Below the pieces are notes generated by a model. It saw nothing but the letters and a program-made list of their open reading frames with translations, was not told the DNA's origin and searched no databases. DNA of 64,000 nt from Drosophila persimilis (taxonomy: Eukaryota > Arthropoda > Insecta > Diptera > Drosophilidae): contig NW_020825538.1 in NCBI RefSeq assembly GCF_003286085.1, positions 48,175-112,174 of the forward strand, read 5' to 3'. Each line of letters starts with the position of its first letter. The first letter of the stretch is position 1. A program made the position numbers and the translations under genes. Positions 1 to 11,400 of the stretch are shown here, one piece after another.

Positions 1-2457
1 GAGGGAGAGGGAGAAAGGGAGCACATATTAACCCACGAGGTTGCGATATTTAACAAGATATTTTTTAAATAAATTTGCTGTGTCTTTTTTTCGGGTAAAG
101 TAATTGGATTTAAGGTTTGATCTTTATTTTATGAAAGAGAACTCGAATGGCAAAAAAGAAACTAAATCCAAGGATCACACTTGAAAGGCGCCTTTCGCTT
201 ATGGGCAATTTAATCAGCAAACAGTCCTTCGACGTCGTTCCGCTTAATGTGGTAAGGAAACCTTGTGGTCGAGGTTTGGTTAATCCTATCCATCCACACT
301 TTATTCCCCGTCAAGGTTATGAGGTGTCCTCCCAAAGGAGTCCCATCCTCTGTCCACACGACCCCCCCATCGAGTGCAGCAAGGGGTTGCGGGTTGCCGG
401 TTGGAATTCACAGAAGTGCAATTTCCACTGCGATGTTTATGGCGAATTAGACTACAAATAAAAGTCACTCGTATTTCCCTGCTCATTAAACCTGTTTCCA
501 TGTAATACCCTCCCCCCACTCCGCCGCCCCGCCCCAAAGTACACCACCCGAAAACTCGGCAAAATTGGAATTTTATTCATTAAGTTTTAGCTGCCAGTGA
601 ATTTTGCAACAAAATTATGCTGCAGATAGAAATGGAGCAGGGGAGAGAGGGTGAGGCATGGCGGGTTAGAATTTTAATAATATATTTTCCAAAACAATCT
701 TTTCGTGGCAAACAATTCTCATATGAGAAACAAAAGTTGTAAACAAGCGCCGAAAATGTTCATGGACAACATATTCAAATATTACATTTAAGCAGACGAA
801 CATGTGGCAGGGATGGGGAAGGGGCAGGGGCGCAGGAGCTACTGTGGAAAGAGGGCACTTCATTTGCACAAATCGGGAGACAGACAGACAGACAGACAGA
901 TTGTCGGTTAGAAAAGCAGGGAACATGACACTGCCACATACTGTTTGGGGATTGCATTTGATATGCCCCAAGTTGTGGTTTCCGAAGGACTGCTACTCAA
1001 GGGCAGGACTCTGATGAAGGGAATTATGGGTTCGAGATCTGAACAACTTTTAGACCGTTTATAGCACTGTATTTGGAGCACTTTTCAACACTGTTCAACA
1101 CTGTTTTTGTTATACGTTCGAGTGGGATGCCATTTCTGTTGTCGAATATTCAGGGATCCCACCCCAGAGCGGGTGTCTCCTGCTTCAAAGGGTATCCCTT
1201 CCGTCGAGACTTTCGCTCGCTCTCTCTCCTCAAAACAAACAATAAAGTCGAAAACTATGCTGCACACAGGTACGAACATACTACCAGGGAGTAGTGGCAT
1301 TTTGCCATAGCTGGTTGCAACTTCCTTCTGCTGCGGCTGCCTCTCGCCTGTCATCCTTCATCCTCGTGCATTGTCATGGCTGGCTTCACTTGCAACTTCT
1401 GTGCCCGTGTGTGTATCTGTGTGTAGCCTAGTTCTTCTTCCGCTCTCTCTGTTCCTTTAGATACAGATACCCGAAAAAAAAGCCCCTGCCCTCGCCGTCG
1501 ACTCCATTCCCGACTTTGTTTTCCAAATGACGCATTGTTCAGTCACATATACATATGTATATCCGCATATATCCGCCCCGTTGCTGTCCGTGTGTGCGTG
1601 TTTAATTTGCAAATTCGAAAAAACATGGAGAAAAAAAAAATGTTGCAAAAATGTGTGGCATTAAACGTAAAGGCAAACAAGAAATTGAAGTGAATTGCGG
1701 TCATTGTTCCCCTGTTCTGCTCTGTTCTGCTCTGCTCTGCTCTGTTCTGTTCTCTCCGTGTGTTTCCTCTGTTCTATAAACCTTAAGTAAACACCGCACA
1801 ACATGCGGCAGTTGCAAATAGAAATCATTCAAATGCCTAACATTGAAATTTCCATGAAACCCATGTGGATCCCATGGCGATAAGATTGGAGTGCTTGCCC
1901 CAAAGATAAGGAATTTCGGCGGACGATCGCCGTTTCGACAAGATAAGAGCTTCGGGCCTTGGGAGCTTTCAGTCCGATCAATCGATTTTATGAGCATAAA
2001 ATCGATTAGGTAACTGAATTTATATAATTTAGGGAGCGGAAATGGCGCAGGATTTGCAGAAAAAAACCAAAAAAAAAAAGAAGCTCTAATTGTGCCACTC
2101 CAGCATTGCCACATGTTGCCAGATCTCGGCTGCTTCCTCTTCTTTGGCCTAATTTTGAGCAAATCGCGAATGGGAATCTGGATCTTTATCGCGACTCTCG
2201 TCGTAACTCTCCTCCCGAGGGACACGGCGAGGAGTGGAGAGGGGCACACGGTCGGTTACAGCTGCAGCCCGACAGGATGGCCTGCCTGCCTGCCTGCCTG
2301 CCGCAAAAGTGGAAACGCGAAACGGAATCGCATAAAACGGAAAGTGCAGCAAATTGTGGCAGCTGCAACATTTCTGCAGGTTCTCTCCTTATTTTCTTGC
2401 CTTTTTTTCGTGCTTCTCTTGGCCGTTGGCCTTTTACCGTTTTTATTGAAGGCAACA

Positions 2458-2513
2458 AAGAAGAAGAAGCAGCAGCAGCAGCAGAAGAAGACGACGACGA
2501 CGACGATGATGAG
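2458..2513. repeat. Mixed trinucleotide run (GAA/CAG/GAC)
   Basis: A continuous run of three-base units changes from GAA to CAG to GAA to GAC to GAT within about 55 bases. It creates long poly-amino-acid open frames on both strands (Q, E, D, S or C runs), which explains the spurious frames around it. Confidence 0.85.
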
Positions 2514-2925
2514 GCAACTAATGTGGCAAAGAGTGCGGCAGGGTACGTTACGCGGTGGCAAGGGCACACAGCAATTGCAGCACGCAAATTGTAGTCGACA
2601 AAATAATCAGACTTTAATTGTCGTTCTGCAACAATGTGCATGGAAAACGAGTGGCAGAGAGGGGACGGGGGGCAGGACGAGGAGGCGGAGGAGCAACGAG
2701 AGCCACAAGGAAACATGAGAGAGAAAAAACAGCAGCAGCAGCAGCAGCAGTAGAACAAAGGGAGAATGAGAGTCAATTTTCAAAAGTTTGTCAACTGAAA
2801 ATCAGTTTGCAAAAGTTTCGGGAAGAGGGTTAGAAAAGTACAGAAATTGTATTTTATGGCCAGGGAAACTCTTTGGGAACTGAAGAGATCCAAAGGAGCG
2901 ACCGAAAACCATTTTAGTCGATAAA

Positions 2926-2933
2926 TATCGATA
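2926..2933. promoter_or_regulatory. TATCGATA motif (DRE/BEAF-type)
   Basis: The palindromic octamer TATCGATA matches the DNA replication-related element bound by DREF and contains the CGATA core used by BEAF-32. It stands alone in AT-rich DNA about 1.9 kb upstream of the ATG-free leader. Whether it acts in a promoter is unknown. Confidence 0.35.
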
Positions 2934-3593
2934 TTAGTAATGGTAATAGATAGTATCGCGGCTAATGTTTAGCTATATTCGGAAACAGAAGTGGCCATTC
3001 GCTTGGGGGAAATTTTTACACGAAAATCATTCGTCAGTCGATCGCTTAGAGAGGGAGAAACGAAGAATGAGGGAAGGAATTACTATATTTTATGGGGAAG
3101 TATCCTTCTTTTTCATTTACAAGACTTGGAAATAAATATATACATACATACCTATTTATATAAATATACGAAAAAAGATATATGTGTTCCTTAAGCTTTT
3201 CCAGCTTAAAATTTTGGGGATTCATCTTTTGTAGCAACGCAAATCTCCGTTTAAAATATATCCTGTAACGTAAAATGAAAAAGAAATAAGAAATATAGAA
3301 TATTCTTAATAGAAAAATATAATCTTCGCACTCAGAAAGGGCATTTCTATAAGATCTACGACCCCCCCATAAGAACAATCACCGAAGGTCCTGCTAATTG
3401 TCCTGCAGCTCAGAATCATTCAATTTACGGATGCATCCTCCAGTCTGCTGCTGCGAATCGAAACTCCTTCTAGTCACGCAAAATGTATCTGAGATCTGAT
3501 GATCGTTGGGGCTAGTCAATGTCAAATTATCTCACACTTCAACACCTCCAAAAACGAGCCCACATATGCAACGATAATGTGGCTCTTCCTCTG

Positions 3594-3647
3594 TGGCAAT
3601 GGCAGTGGCAGTGGCAATGGCAGTGGCAGTGGCAATGGCAATGGCAG
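3594..3647. repeat. Hexanucleotide array TGGCAG/TGGCAA
   Basis: Nine consecutive six-base units alternate TGGCAA and TGGCAG. The same hexamer family recurs in the window near 17689-17735 and 47612-47635. It recurs in the opposite orientation (CCACTG) near 20796-20830, 32871-32930, 33247-33266 and 55339-55368. Confidence 0.85.
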
Positions 3648-4297
3648 CTTGGGGCAACATATATCATCATCATCACCATCTACGATGCCGAGAGCCCAAT
3701 GAACTTTCTGAAGCGCAACGAAACGACGTTTCTGAAGCGCTGGCCAAATGCAAAAAAAAACCCAAAAGGACGTGGTACAAAAAAAAGGTACACCTGTGCC
3801 GCCGAACCAACAAAAATAAATACAAAAAAATAAAGAAAAGAAAGAAAAATGGCGAAAAAAAAACACGGCAAGAAAATGACAACGGGCGTTGAAGGCAACT
3901 GGAAATACGCTAAAGTATCTGTGTATCTGAGTGTCTGAGTATCTCTGTCTGTGTGTGTATTTATTTGCGAGTGTGCATGTGTGTGTGTGTGTGTGTGTGT
4001 GAGGCTTTACAAAAGCCAAAGAAACTTGGCAGCAGCATAACTTACAAGACGCAGCAGCGGCAGCAGCAAAAAAGCGATAAAAAAAACCCAGAAGTGAGTG
4101 TCCTTTAGCTTCATTTTTTTATGGGAACTTTGCTTCTTTTTCTTCTTTTTTTTGTTGCCGCCGCTTCCTGCCTCGCCGTGGCACTGGCACTGGCACTGGG
4201 ACTCTTCTTGGGTCTTGGCCAACGCCGCTCATTATACAGTCAAAGACCATAATTATGTGTTGAAGCTTTGTAGATGTTTAAAAGCGAGAAACAGAAC

Positions 4298-4327
4298 GAG
4301 AGAGAGAGAGAGAGAGTGAGAGAGAGA
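4298..4327. promoter_or_regulatory. GA-repeat cluster (GAGA-factor type)
   Basis: About 30 bases of near-perfect GA repeats lie roughly 460 bases before the ATG-free leader. GAGA factor (Trl) binds GAGAG runs and they are common at paused fly promoters. The position fits a promoter-proximal element for Tet, but no initiator or TATA box is convincing nearby. Confidence 0.35.
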
Positions 4328-4790
4328 AGGAAGGTAGAGCAAAGTTTAAGATACTTTTTAGCAAGGATATGCCCAGAACGTTTTAGCCGGTGGTTTCCTT
4401 ACAGACTTCTCGGGTTCTGGCTATTCAAAATGGAAACCCGCGTTTAAACAAACGTTTTCCATGTATAATTTGAAGGTTCCTTTGATAGAAATTACATTTC
4501 ATAATATTTTCAATTCCTAAAAAAAACTTTAACAAAATTAAATTATTTTTCATCTCTTTACAGCTTTTAATCAAAGGATTTGAGGATACAAAAATAACAA
4601 CAACAATTATATTCTGGCAAAATCTAGGGAAATATTCGCCCACTTTTTGGCTCACAATCAAAATTACAAAAAAAATATATATATCTTGGAAACCAAATAC
4701 AAAAATGAGTTAAAAAATCATAGAAAATAAAACAAATGACAAATATCTAATATTCTACGAATTAAGGCCAAGAAACCGCTAATGTTTATG

Positions 4791-6002
4791 TAATTCTTAA
4801 GAGCCCAGAACCCAAAACAAACAAACAAACGGAAGACAAAGATTTTTAAGCCTACGAATTAAGTACAATCTACATTTAAACAACAAAATATTAAATATAA
4901 AATACAAAAATTCACTTAACTGCAACTATTTTTATAATCAACAAAACAACAACAAACAACAACAAAACGAAGGAAGAAAAAACCAACAAAACAAACATAG
5001 TACAAAGGATTCATCAATTTTACAAAAGCAAAAACAAAAACCAAGCAACAGCAACAACAACAAATATTCATAAAGCGATAAAAAAAAATATCAAAACAAA
5101 AGCAAAATTTAATCAATAAAAAAATAAAAAAAACAACAACAATATATATATCTTAAAAATACCAACAACAACAACAACAACGCATACAACAAAAATACAA
5201 ATTTTACAAATTACAAATTTACAAATTTTTTAAAAACAAAAACAAAACAAAGTCGAAGAAAGTCTGCTACAAATTTTAAAAATATATTACAAATAAAGTA
5301 AAAAAAAAAACTTTTTGCATATAGAGCTGCCGTTTTACAACAAACAAACAAACAACAACAACAACAACAAGAATAAAGTACAAAACAACAACAAAAAATA
5401 TTTGAAATATTCAATACAAATTTTTTAAATAAACAAAGCACTCTACACAACTTACAAAAAAACTTAAAACTTAAAACTTAAAAAACAAAAATAAAATAGA
5501 ATACAACACGCATAAAACCAGTAAAGTTCAAATCAAAAATAAAACGAAATACAAATCTTGGAGTAGCTTCAAATTTTCTATATACAGAAGATATATACAA
5601 CATAACAAATACATATACATATATAATCACAAGTGGTTTACACTAGCCAACAAAAAAGCAGAAAAGGTGTGAAAGTCGAGAGAGGAGAGCCATACAAGCC
5701 ATAAACAAAGAATTTTTGGATTGATTAACTACCTCAAAAAAATAAAGAAAACCCGAAAAAAGTGAACAGGAAATGTGTACAAAAAAAGTTACAGACAAGT
5801 AAGAAAAGACTCGAATTAAAAGGAAAAAACTAAAAAACTGAGCTTAAAAAAAATAATCGCAAAATCTGAAAGACTCTAAAAATCAAGGATTAAAGGAAGT
5901 TTTGTTGCTCGTCTATCCCAGCCCCTCCATCACGACCACCCACCACCCACCCCCCACGCAGTGTATCCACAACTGCGTAGCCATGCCACAGTCCGTGCTT
6001 AA
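4791..6002 (+). other. Candidate 5' UTR leader of Tet, A- and CAA-rich
   Basis: From 4791 to 5772 (982 bases) I find no ATG on the + strand, although the sequence is very A-rich with moderate T and some G, so several would be expected by chance. The stretch is dominated by CAA/ACAA repeats, which are poor in secondary structure and typical of long fly leaders. The last part (5773-6002) holds two ATGs that open short upstream ORFs. An in-frame TAA at 6000-6002 directly precedes the main ATG. The 5' end is not defined: ATGs at 4782 and 4788 suggest transcription or the exon starts near or after 4790, but upstream non-coding exons are possible. A weak acceptor-like CAG ends at 5961 after a C-rich tract. 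Confidence 0.55.
5773..5802 (+). other. Upstream ORF 1 in the Tet leader (9 codons)
   Basis: An ATG at 5773 opens nine codons (MCTKKVTDK) and a TAA. It is the first ATG after the ATG-free stretch and ends 200 bases before the main start, so reinitiation at the main ATG is feasible. Confidence 0.4.
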
Positions 6003-6021
6003 ATGGCGTCTTCAATATTAG
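5983..6021 (+). other. Upstream ORF 2 overlapping the Tet start
   Basis: An ATG at 5983, with a G at position -3, opens a 12-codon frame (MPQSVLKWRLQY) that ends at TAG 6019-6021. It runs across the main ATG at 6003 in another frame. Ribosomes using it would pass the main start, so it would reduce Tet translation unless skipped by leaky scanning. Conservation in related flies is the deciding evidence and was not available. Confidence 0.45.
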
Positions 6022-8033
6022 CCCAAAGCCAGAGCACAGGCGACAGCAGCAGCGGCAGCAGCATTGTCCATCCCACTGTGGCAGGGGCAGCATCTGTGGC
6101 AGCAGCAACCGTGTCCGGATTGCACAATACGCACTTGAATCAACTGAGCAGCCTCAGTCAGCATTATACAACGCCATACCATCATCACTACCACGCACAG
6201 CAGCAGCAGCAGCAGCAGCTACAGCAGCAACAGCTACAGCAGCAACATCAGCAACAGCAGCAGCAGCACTACCAGCAACAGCAGCAGCAGCAGCAGCAGC
6301 AACATTGGGAGTACTATGAGAGGCAGCAGCAGCAGCAGACAGCGGCCACCACTAGCTCCAACAACAACAGCAACAGCAACAACAGCAATCAGCAGACAAG
6401 CAACGGGAACAACAACGAGACAACGGTTCCTGCACCTTTGGGCAGCAGCGGTCATGCTAGTGCTGCCAATGGCCATGACCATGCCCATTCTGGTGGGCAC
6501 AATGATGCCAATTCTAATGCCATTTCCGCCGCCACCGCCGGAGTAGGAGGAGTAGGAGTAGGAGGCAGCACCAGCACCAACGCCATCGTCAACGCCAACG
6601 CCAACGCCAACGCCAACGCGGCAAACGCCAACTCAAACTCCAATTCGAACTCCAACGGAAGCTATACACGTCCTTGGGAAATGGAGTCCAAGGATAGCGG
6701 ACAACAGTCGCAATCCCAAAACCAAACCCATGTCCAGCAGCAGCAGCAGCAGCAGCTTCAACAGCAACAGCAACAGCAGTTGCCTCTGAAGAGCGGCTTC
6801 GAGCCATTTTCCAAGCTGCCGTCGTTCCAGAGTCAGTTTCATGGGTTCAATGATCAGCTGATGCCGGATGGGACACCCATGCCCATACCCATGGCAGCAG
6901 CAGCAGCAGCAGCGGCAGCAGCCGCCGCAGCAGCCACAGGAGGAGGCGGCGCAGGAGGAGGAGGAGGAGTGCCACCGATGAGCTCCCTCCAAACGGTGGC
7001 CATGTCGCCGGCCAGCATCTCTGTGAGCTCGCCAGGAATGATGAGCGTGGGTTCGCCCCTGACGACCCAGCTGCCGGGCTCCATGCAGACGAGCATTACG
7101 CCGCCGTCGGGCGGGACCAGTTTTCCGGCACCACCGCCCCCGCAGGCCTTCCATCACCATGCACTGAATCCGCACCACCATCGTGGGGCCCCGGGTGGAT
7201 ATCCCCTGGTTGCAGCTCCCACCGCGGCCTACGCGGATCTGCAGCTATACCCGGGATTTGCGCCACTAATCAAGAAGGAGCCGGTGGGAGGCAGCAGCGA
7301 TTTCGAGATGCTGATTAAGAAGGAGGACTTTGATCTCAGCAACAGTGGCGGTGGCAACAGCCTCAGTCTCAGCCACTTGCCGCATCCGCATCCACACTCG
7401 CTCCAGCATCCGCATCCGCATGCACATCCGCATGGACATCCGCTGGTGAAGAAGGAGTCGGCCGGCAGCGACTTCGAGATGATGCTAAAGAAGGAGACAT
7501 CCTTTGATCTCGGCCATGGCCTCGGCCACTTGCCGCATCCGCATCCGCATCCACATGCAGCACATCCGCTCCAGCATCCGCATCCGCATCCCCATTCGCA
7601 TGGACACGGCGTCACGCCCATGGGGATGCATACGCCCACGTCGTACGATGGCAACAATAGCAACAGCTATCCGCATGCCACCACCACAGGATCGAGCAGC
7701 ACCGGTAGCCACACGCCCCACACGACCCAGCCGCACACGCCCACGCCCACGCACACGCCCATGCCGACGACAACCACGCCCATCAAGGTGGAGAAGCTGC
7801 TGCAGTCGCCGATAGCACGGCTGGAGGCGCGAAAGAAGGAGAGGCGGAAACAGCGGCCCAATTCGCTCGAGTCCAGCGCCGAGAGTGAGGCCAGCGGCAT
7901 GGACGTGGACCCCAGCAATCCTGGCCAAGTCGATGCCGTCTCCAGCACGGCCAATTTCAAGAGTCCGATGAGCGCCCTCGGCATGGGCGGGGACAGCAAC
8001 GACGGCAGCAATGCCCACGGATGCGATAAGCAG
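6003..8033 (+). CDS. Tet: Tet coding exon 1: low-complexity N-terminal region (677 aa)
   Basis: This is the N-terminal region of the Tet DNA dioxygenase-family protein, expected to act in the nucleus. The ATG at 6003 is chosen because TAA directly precedes it in frame. The exon ends at a strong donor, CAG|GTAAGT, at 8033/8034, in phase 0. The protein is largely disordered: polyglutamine at residues 66-112 (broken by L, H, Y) and 245-259, Asn-rich and Asn-Ala repeats around 120-218, and about 14 alanines from 298 followed by Gly runs. Residues 423-480 and 482-536 are a tandem duplication: a psi-K-x-E motif, S-D-F-E-M, a second psi-K-x-E, F-D-L, then a His-Pro-rich tail. A fifth such motif is IKVE (594-597). 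A basic cluster at 606-618 (RLEARKKERRKQR) is a candidate nuclear signal, followed by an acidic Ser-rich stretch. I infer that it belongs to Tet from splice phase and contiguity with the CXXC exon. Confidence 0.85.
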
Positions 8034-8333
8034 GTAAGTTCCCATGTCCATGGGACATCAATCAGAGATGAGGGAACTGGCACACGCTGCGATTAACAGG
8101 ATTATGGTCATCGCCACCACCATTGCCACCACCACCACCCACACCATCCGCAACTCCAACTCCAACTCCAACCACTTGTCCATCTCTCACCTGTCACTGC
8201 CATGATCCACCTACCGCCACCACCACCACCACCACCCACCAATACCGATACCAACACCAATACCATTACCAATACCAACACCAACCACTCCACAACCAAC
8301 GACAACAACTCCTCTTCCTGCTCTCTCTTTCAG
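8034..8333 (+). other. Tet intron 1 (300 bases)
   Basis: The intron is bounded by GTAAGT at 8034 and a pyrimidine-rich CTCTCTCTTTCAG ending at 8333. It is phase 0. Its interior is ACC/CCA-rich with imperfect ACCAAT/ACCAAC hexamers. Retention would add 20 codons and stop at TGA-free reading TAA 8094-8096, giving a protein without CXXC and catalytic domain. Confidence 0.85.
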
Positions 8334-8474
8334 TCGAAGAAGAAACGCAAACGCTGCGGCGAATGCGTTGGGTGCCAGCGCAAGGACAATTGCGGCGAAT
8401 GCGCCCCCTGCCGCAACGACAAGAGCCATCAGATCTGCAAGCAGCGACGCTGCGAGAAGCTCACCGAAAAGAAG
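8334..8474 (+). CDS. Tet: Tet coding exon 2: CXXC zinc finger (47 aa)
   Basis: This exon encodes one complete CXXC DNA-binding finger, residues 678-724. Eight cysteines (685, 688, 691, 697, 700, 703, 712, 717) follow C-x2-C-x2-C-x5-C-x2-C-x2-C-x8-C-x4-C, expected to bind two zinc ions. A basic lead-in KKKRKR precedes the first Cys. The segment between the sixth and seventh Cys is short and carries SHQ; it lacks the KFGG motif of CFP1/MLL/KDM2-type fingers. This form is that of TET1/TET3 and CXXC4/CXXC5, which bind CpG-type DNA with relaxed dependence on methylation. In flies the only gene I know with this finger type is Tet, which underlies the gene call. The exon is phase 0 at both ends (TTTCAG|TCG and AAG|GTAAGT). 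Its product would direct the far downstream dioxygenase domain to DNA in the long isoform. Confidence 0.95.
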
Positions 8475-11400
8475 GTAAGTCCCCGCTCCCCCACCCCATT
8501 CCCCTCTCCCTCTCTCTCGCCCAATCTCCTCGATTCATTCAGAGCGAGACCAAAGTTACTCAATGAAATTAACGGGAGGACAATGGGCCAAAGCCCAATC
8601 ATAGTTTTAAAAAAGTAGGGATACACCTTAGGGATTGGGTATATGGCTATTCCATTCCAACCATGGATGGTCTAGTGGGAGTCAAAATACCATCAAATTC
8701 CACATAAAACTCATTCATTAAATCACAATTCTTCCATAATATTGCCACTGTACACCCACTGTACCTGGATGGGCAGCTGGGAACCGGCCGAAACTGGTTC
8801 CGCCGCTGAAAGAGAGAGAAAGAGAGCCTGCGGGCATGCTGAGAGTTCGCGGTCTTTCGCACCAGCGGTCAGTCACTCAAGATTTATGTCAGCGCAACAG
8901 ATGTTCCTTCGGCCAAGTGCAAATTAAGCAACCTCTCTCTCACTCCCCTCCCTTGCCGTCTATCTCGAATGTGGAGTGGATGCATTGACCATTCCATTCA
9001 GCTGCCTCAATTTTACTAGTAACCTACAAGCGGGTTTCCCTACACGAATCCGAGAGAGCGACTGAATGTGTGTGTGTGCTTAAGTACTTGCGTACGAGGT
9101 GCACTTGAGTGGATGTGCGCGCCCCTCGTCCTCCTTCCCGTTGTGGATGGATGGATGGATGCATCTTCCGTCTGGTTCTGGGTTCGTTTTTGAAATCACT
9201 TAAGATTCCCAGCCGCAGGCTGAGCGTGTCCTTTGAGTGGTCGGAAATCAGGTTACACATGTGTGTGTGTGTGTGTGTGCGCGCGAAAGAAGTGTCGGGC
9301 TCGGATTCGGATTCGGGCTCGGGTCGGTCTCCCTGTGGAGCAGAGCGCAACTGGATGTCGTCACTCGATTGCGCGTCTACGGATCTCAAGTGGTTTTTGG
9401 GTCCCTTAAGTGAGGACAAGTTCAATGGCCCAAGGATCGCTTAGGAGTTCCAGAGGACTCCAGCCAAATTGAGAGATGGATCAATTAACAGAGAGGCAAC
9501 ATAATGGAGTCCGAAGGGCGACGCACACTGATATTTCCCATTTGGGAACGATGGACAGTTGCCAAATCCATTCCCACAGCGTGGAAGGAGGAACATTTCC
9601 AATATTGACAGACGCTTCCATATTGCGGCGTTTTCTTTTCCATACAAATACAAAAGCAAATACAAAAGCAAATACAGACGTCCGTGCGGTAGAAGAAGAG
9701 CAGCAGCAAAAACAATAAAAACGATAATAACGAAACGCAGCAACGAAAACAACAATAAAAGGAAAGCAAACGTCGAGGAGCAGATGTTCACAAGTTACAA
9801 AACGCGGCTTTTGATACAGCAACAACAGCAACGGCAACGGCAAGAGCAAGAGCAGCAGGCAGGCAGGCAGCAGACCGACAGAGATAAATAAATAAGCGCT
9901 GCCACGACGATCAGCGCCGGCAGCGACAGCAGCAGCGCGGACTGCAAACAGGAAACCAACAAAAGGAGAGTGAGGGAGATGGTGCGAGCAGGCTGCTCAC
10001 ACAATTAAGCCAGACAGGATAGCGAGAGCGAGCGAGTGCGGGCGCCTATAGAAAATTGCGGGTATATTAAATGAAAGGTAAGGCAGTCTCGTTTGCTGGT
10101 CAGCCTACCTTACCCACACCTTACCTTACACTCAATGTTGCTTGTGCAAAAGGTTGTGGAAGATCCTCTCCCGCTCTCACGCTCGTTCACCGTTTGGTCT
10201 CAGCTGTCTCTTCCATTGACGACACACATAGATAAAGTTGTAAATTTTGCAGTTTTACAACAGCAAAGACAACGGCGGCAGAGGCAGAGGCACAGGCAGA
10301 GGCAGCGACAGCGACAGCAACAGTTGACATGTCAATACACGTCAAGAAGAGAAGATTACGCGTAGAGATAGCAGCAGCGGCTGCGACAATTTGGTGTCGT
10401 CTTCTGCTCCTCGGCCTGGTGCTTCTTCTTGCGCTTCCTGACGCGCGCGTTCTTGCGCGCTGCTTGGACAATTGACGCTTTATTTTATATCTTCCTTTGC
10501 TTTATCATCGCCATCCGCATCATCATTATCAGCGTTTTCATTGTCCCGCTTTCAGATGTCGCTCTCCTCTCCCCTCCTCTTTCTCTCTCGCAGGGGCACC
10601 CGTAGCGTACCGTAGAGGCTACTGTCATACACTATGCTACATGATTTGGGTTTTCACGTTTACGATTGAACGAAGGATGCAAAGTGAACGCCCTTGTAGG
10701 TCAGGCGATTCCCTAACAGGCCCCTAACTTGAGTTTTTCCATGCTGTCCAGTGTAGTCTGAAATTACTCATGTATGTACTCTCATATAGTAGTATTTATG
10801 CATGTGTCCATGGACTTTATAATGACAATGTTCTTTTCGTTTCTCCACTGCCGCCGCGGAAGCTCTCGGCTTTTAGCGCACAGCTGGTGCGACGGTCCGT
10901 CCTGTCCGTCCTGTCCGTCGGGGCCGGTTCGTTCTGGTCCTGTTCCCTCTCCGCACTCCGCACTCCCCTCTCCCCGCCTCTCGCTCTCTCCATCGTGATA
11001 AATTTCGTACGTGAATTATTTCATTTCTTATTTGTACGAATCGAATGCGGATCAATGCACTTTCTGGATGAATTTCTGCGACTGTTTCCACCACAGATTT
11101 GGCCGTGTTCCCTCTGGTCGGTCCCTCCTTCCTTTTCTGGCAATAATTTTCGTTCCTTCCTTTTCTTTTTTTTTTTTTTGGTGATTTTTGTTGTATTATT
11201 TTGTACTTTCACAAATCAGCTGAAAAGGCCCTCAGGCGCAAGTCATTAACTTGGCTATTTGAATTGCGTGGGGAAGCGGTCTCCCTGCCTCCCTGCCATA
11301 ACGTTCCCACAACTCCCCTCCCCCCCTCCCACTGGACAGGCCTATCTAAGAGGATATTTCCTGTGTTTTCTTGGTGTTTTTTTCTGTGGGTTTTCGTCTG

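Larger units (their letters stand above)
1..4780. other. Non-coding flank upstream of the Tet leader
   Basis: No convincing gene is seen here. Open frames are short, use unremarkable codons, or are translations of simple repeats (for example 2092-2718). The stretch holds a mixed GAA/CAG/GAC run near 2458-2513, a CAG run near 2731-2750, a TGGCAR hexamer array at 3594-3647, a GT run near 3971-4002 and a GA cluster at 4298-4327. A TATCGATA motif lies at 2926-2933. It could be intergenic DNA or an upstream 5' UTR intron of Tet; the sequence does not decide. Confidence 0.6.

Noticed and set aside
147..461. 104-residue open frame at the start of the window
   Set aside because: No domain, mixed codon use, no clear promoter or splice signal. 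It may be chance.
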